The notes beneath the pieces are model-generated. The model saw only the letters and a list, made by a program, of their open reading frames with translations. It was not told the DNA's origin and did no database searches. The position numbers and the translations under genes are program-made. A DNA stretch of 5,052 nt. Origin: a bacterium UBA4883. GTDB taxonomy: Bacteria > Bacillota > Clostridia > Oscillospirales > Acutalibacteraceae. Below are positions 4,895 to 5,052 of this stretch, in pieces. The stretch lies in contig DHDF01000091.1 of assembly GCA_002399225.1 (NCBI GenBank), positions 14,766 to 19,817 on the forward strand, written 5' to 3'. Every line of letters starts with the position of its first letter. The stretch's first letter is position 1.

Positions 4895-5052
4895 AATAGT
4901 GCGACCAGGTCTGTAAGCCGAGTTCTGTCTTAAGCAGCCATCTATCTTGGCCGGATGTTGCCATCGCGGCTCGATGCCACCTTCTCGGGACGCGCCGGGC
5001 AGGCGCTATGTGTCCCTCTGCGGTGTTGCTCCGAATAGGGTTTGCAGAGCCG
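4895..5052 (-). ncRNA. rnpB: RNase P RNA, class A (partial, 5' part beyond the right edge)
   Basis: This is the catalytic RNA of ribonuclease P, which removes 5' leaders from pre-tRNA. Read on the minus strand, several conserved elements appear in the correct order. GCAAACCC (5045-5038) is followed by a class A-like CGGAGCAA segment, then a run of stems in the middle. AGATAGATGGCTGC (4947-4934) is the conserved region V segment contributing to the P4 core, and ACAGAACTCGGCTTACAG (4928-4911) is the hallmark near the 3' end. The mature 3' end is taken as close to 4895, within the P1 strand whose partner lies outside the window, so this boundary is approximate. The terminator at 4862-4890 follows directly. 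The 5' half, including the GAGGAAAGTCC region, is not in the window. It converges on the CHR operon. Confidence 0.93.

Noticed and set aside
1..5052. CRISPR array, insertion sequence, phage or toxin-antitoxin system
   Set aside because: No regularly spaced repeats, transposase or integrase motifs, or terminal inverted repeats were seen. All large genes are housekeeping or common accessory types.

Overview
The window looks like ordinary chromosome from a low-to-mid GC Gram-positive bacterium of the class Clostridia, perhaps the Oscillospirales/Ruminococcaceae. This placement is an inference from the gene set (a CPBP protease, MurI with a GCTHFNYF motif, a cytosolic tandem HD/HD-GYP protein, a split pair of short CHR transporters, a class A RNase P RNA), the ribosome binding sites and the rho-independent terminators. 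It was not checked by any search.

Layout. Positions 1-826 hold the 5' part of a minus-strand CPBP-family membrane protease gene that runs off the left edge; its extended -10 promoter lies at 901-929. Positions 827-1344 form a roughly 520-base divergent intergenic region. It holds a GC-rich nested inverted repeat (951-1036), a perfect DnaA-box 9-mer (1040-1048), and a possible short plus-strand transcript running from a candidate promoter at 1043-1071 to a strong terminator at 1215-1249. A good extended -10 promoter at 1301-1328 then starts a plus-strand operon: a small basic ORF (46 aa), murI with a TTG start overlapping that ORF's stop, a tandem HD/HD-GYP phosphodiesterase, and two short CHR-family membrane proteins that overlap by one base. 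The operon ends at a bidirectional hairpin (4862-4890), which also terminates rnpB, the RNase P RNA, arriving on the minus strand from the right edge.

How the genes may work together. MurI supplies D-glutamate for peptidoglycan. The HD-GYP protein probably degrades cyclic di-GMP or a related cyclic dinucleotide. The CHR pair probably forms one heteromeric anion transporter of the chromate/sulfate type. No direct biochemical link between the three is visible; co-transcription is inferred from same-strand packing and the lack of internal terminators. No mobile element, CRISPR array or defence system is visible. The most unusual points are the small ORF coupled to murI, the unexplained transcription unit before it, the structured divergent region, and a perfect 11-bp hairpin inside murI.
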